DNA from: Limnobacter olei
GTDB lineage: Bacteria > Pseudomonadota > Gammaproteobacteria > Burkholderiales > Burkholderiaceae_B
Direction of reading: 5' to 3'
DNA: 38,200 bases
NCBI RefSeq assembly: GCF_029087225.1
Contig: NZ_JARFJD010000032.1
Coordinates: forward strand, 1 to 38,200
A model generated the notes under the pieces. That model saw nothing but the letters and a program-made list of their open reading frames with translations. It made no database searches and was not told the DNA's origin. The position numbers were made by a program, and so were the translations under genes. Position 1 is the first letter of the stretch; every line of letters begins with the position of its first letter. This document shows, in pieces, positions 37,785 through 38,200 of this stretch.

Positions 37785-38200
37785 TACCTCGTTCATCTTC
37801 AAATTGATCCGGCCCTTGAATTCGCCCATGGTTTCGCCTGGGCGTGGGTTAAGGCCAAGCTCTTTGCCTTTTGCAATCACGCCATGGTCCGTGGTCCACC
37901 ACAGATCAACAGGCTTTTTGGCCTGGGTTTGTGGGGTGTTTTGCACTTCGGGTATGCCATCGCTCCAGCGGCGCTGGTTGATGTACGTCAACGGTGCAGG
38001 CTCAAAGCCCTCACGCCACTGCTCGGTGGCTTTCATGGCAGTGACGTGTTTAATGATTTCTTCGGCCTGGTCGTCCAGCCGCAAAGCGTTCCACTTCTCC
38101 ACACACTTCGACTTGGCTACTCGGCGTGGCGTGTTGGGATATGTGTTCCAAAAATCCTCGAACCGATTGGCGGTCGCCTTGGTCGCCACCTGGGGCGACG
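37776..38200 (-). CDS. C-terminal part of a phage replication-type protein, cut by the right edge
   Basis: FEDFWNTYPNTPRRVAKSKCVEKWNALRLDDQAEEIIKHVTAMKATEQWREGFEPAPLTYINQRRW is the recurring C-terminal domain of phage replisome organisers and YdaU-type proteins. The frame is open to the window edge (codons for SPQ precede the GTG at 38189), so the start shown inside the window is probably not the real one. The remaining N-terminal part lies outside the window. Its match to DUF1376-type proteins is notable because a DUF1376-like start is cut by the left edge. Confidence 0.65.
   Translation of the reverse strand, partial: SPQVATKATANRFEDFWNTYPNTPRRVAKSKCVEKWNALRLDDQAEEIIKHVTAMKATEQWREGFEPAPLTYINQRRWSDGIPEVQNTPQTQAKKPVDLWWTTDHGVIAKGKELGLNPRPGETMGEFKGRINLKMNEVPA

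Noticed and set aside
1-38200. CRISPR arrays, tRNA genes, integrase or attachment sites
   Set aside because: No regularly spaced repeats, no tRNA cloverleaf and no recombinase gene were seen; the repeats present are short and explained above.

Overview
The window is a late-gene segment of a tailed-phage or prophage genome, most likely a podovirus. Every supported gene lies on the minus strand, so transcription runs from high to low coordinates. Most genes are packed with 1-4 nt start/stop overlaps. The type of virus is indicated by the combination of a P22-like portal, an N4-gp56-type major capsid protein, a large tail-nozzle protein, a short tail-fibre module and a giant injected protein, with no tape measure or tail sheath. 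From memory, this layout resembles the Bcep22/BPP-1-like podoviruses of Burkholderiales. A betaproteobacterial host is therefore a reasonable guess, but nothing in the window proves it. Integrase, repressor, DNA polymerase and helicase genes are not present.

Layout in transcription order. (1) 38200-33405: small genes, including cysteine-rich proteins, a DUF7694-like protein, an HNH-type cassette bracketed by an 18-bp direct repeat, a HAD phosphatase carrying a DnaJ-type zinc-finger insert, and a DUF1064 nuclease-like protein. (2) 33412-31524: small and large terminase subunits, followed by about 280 nt of hairpin-rich non-coding DNA that ends in a terminator. (3) 31190-28163: a small conserved gene and the portal. 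(4) 28092-26437: the lysis block (coiled-coil membrane protein, holin-like protein, GH108 endolysin, Rz with Rz1 nested inside it). (5) 26296-22966: head genes (two small proteins, scaffold, a CsrA-like protein, major capsid protein, head decoration-like protein), ending in a strong terminator. (6) 22895-15183: connectors, structural proteins, tail fibre and its accessory genes, tail nozzle, and small conserved proteins. (7) 15182-586: two internal virion (ejection) proteins and a 3741-residue polyvalent protein. (8) 503-1: a DUF1376-like/HNH protein and the first codons of what looks like a DUF1376 (YdaU-type) replication gene running off the left edge.

The most interesting signal is a possible post-transcriptional regulon. 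A 67-residue protein encoded between scaffold and capsid aligns without gaps to CsrA. Six intergenic leaders, all in the sense orientation, carry the same octamer CAAGGATG within a longer consensus close to TCGTKGCAAGGATGG. That octamer is the heart of the published CsrA high-affinity RNA consensus RUACARGGAUGU. The leaders precede the gene before the portal, the lysis block, the head block, the major capsid gene, a tail/ejection unit and the giant polyvalent gene. A phage-encoded CsrA-like regulator (or host CsrA) acting on these leaders is a testable idea. The main alternative is a phage promoter or operator, because two copies lie just after terminators.
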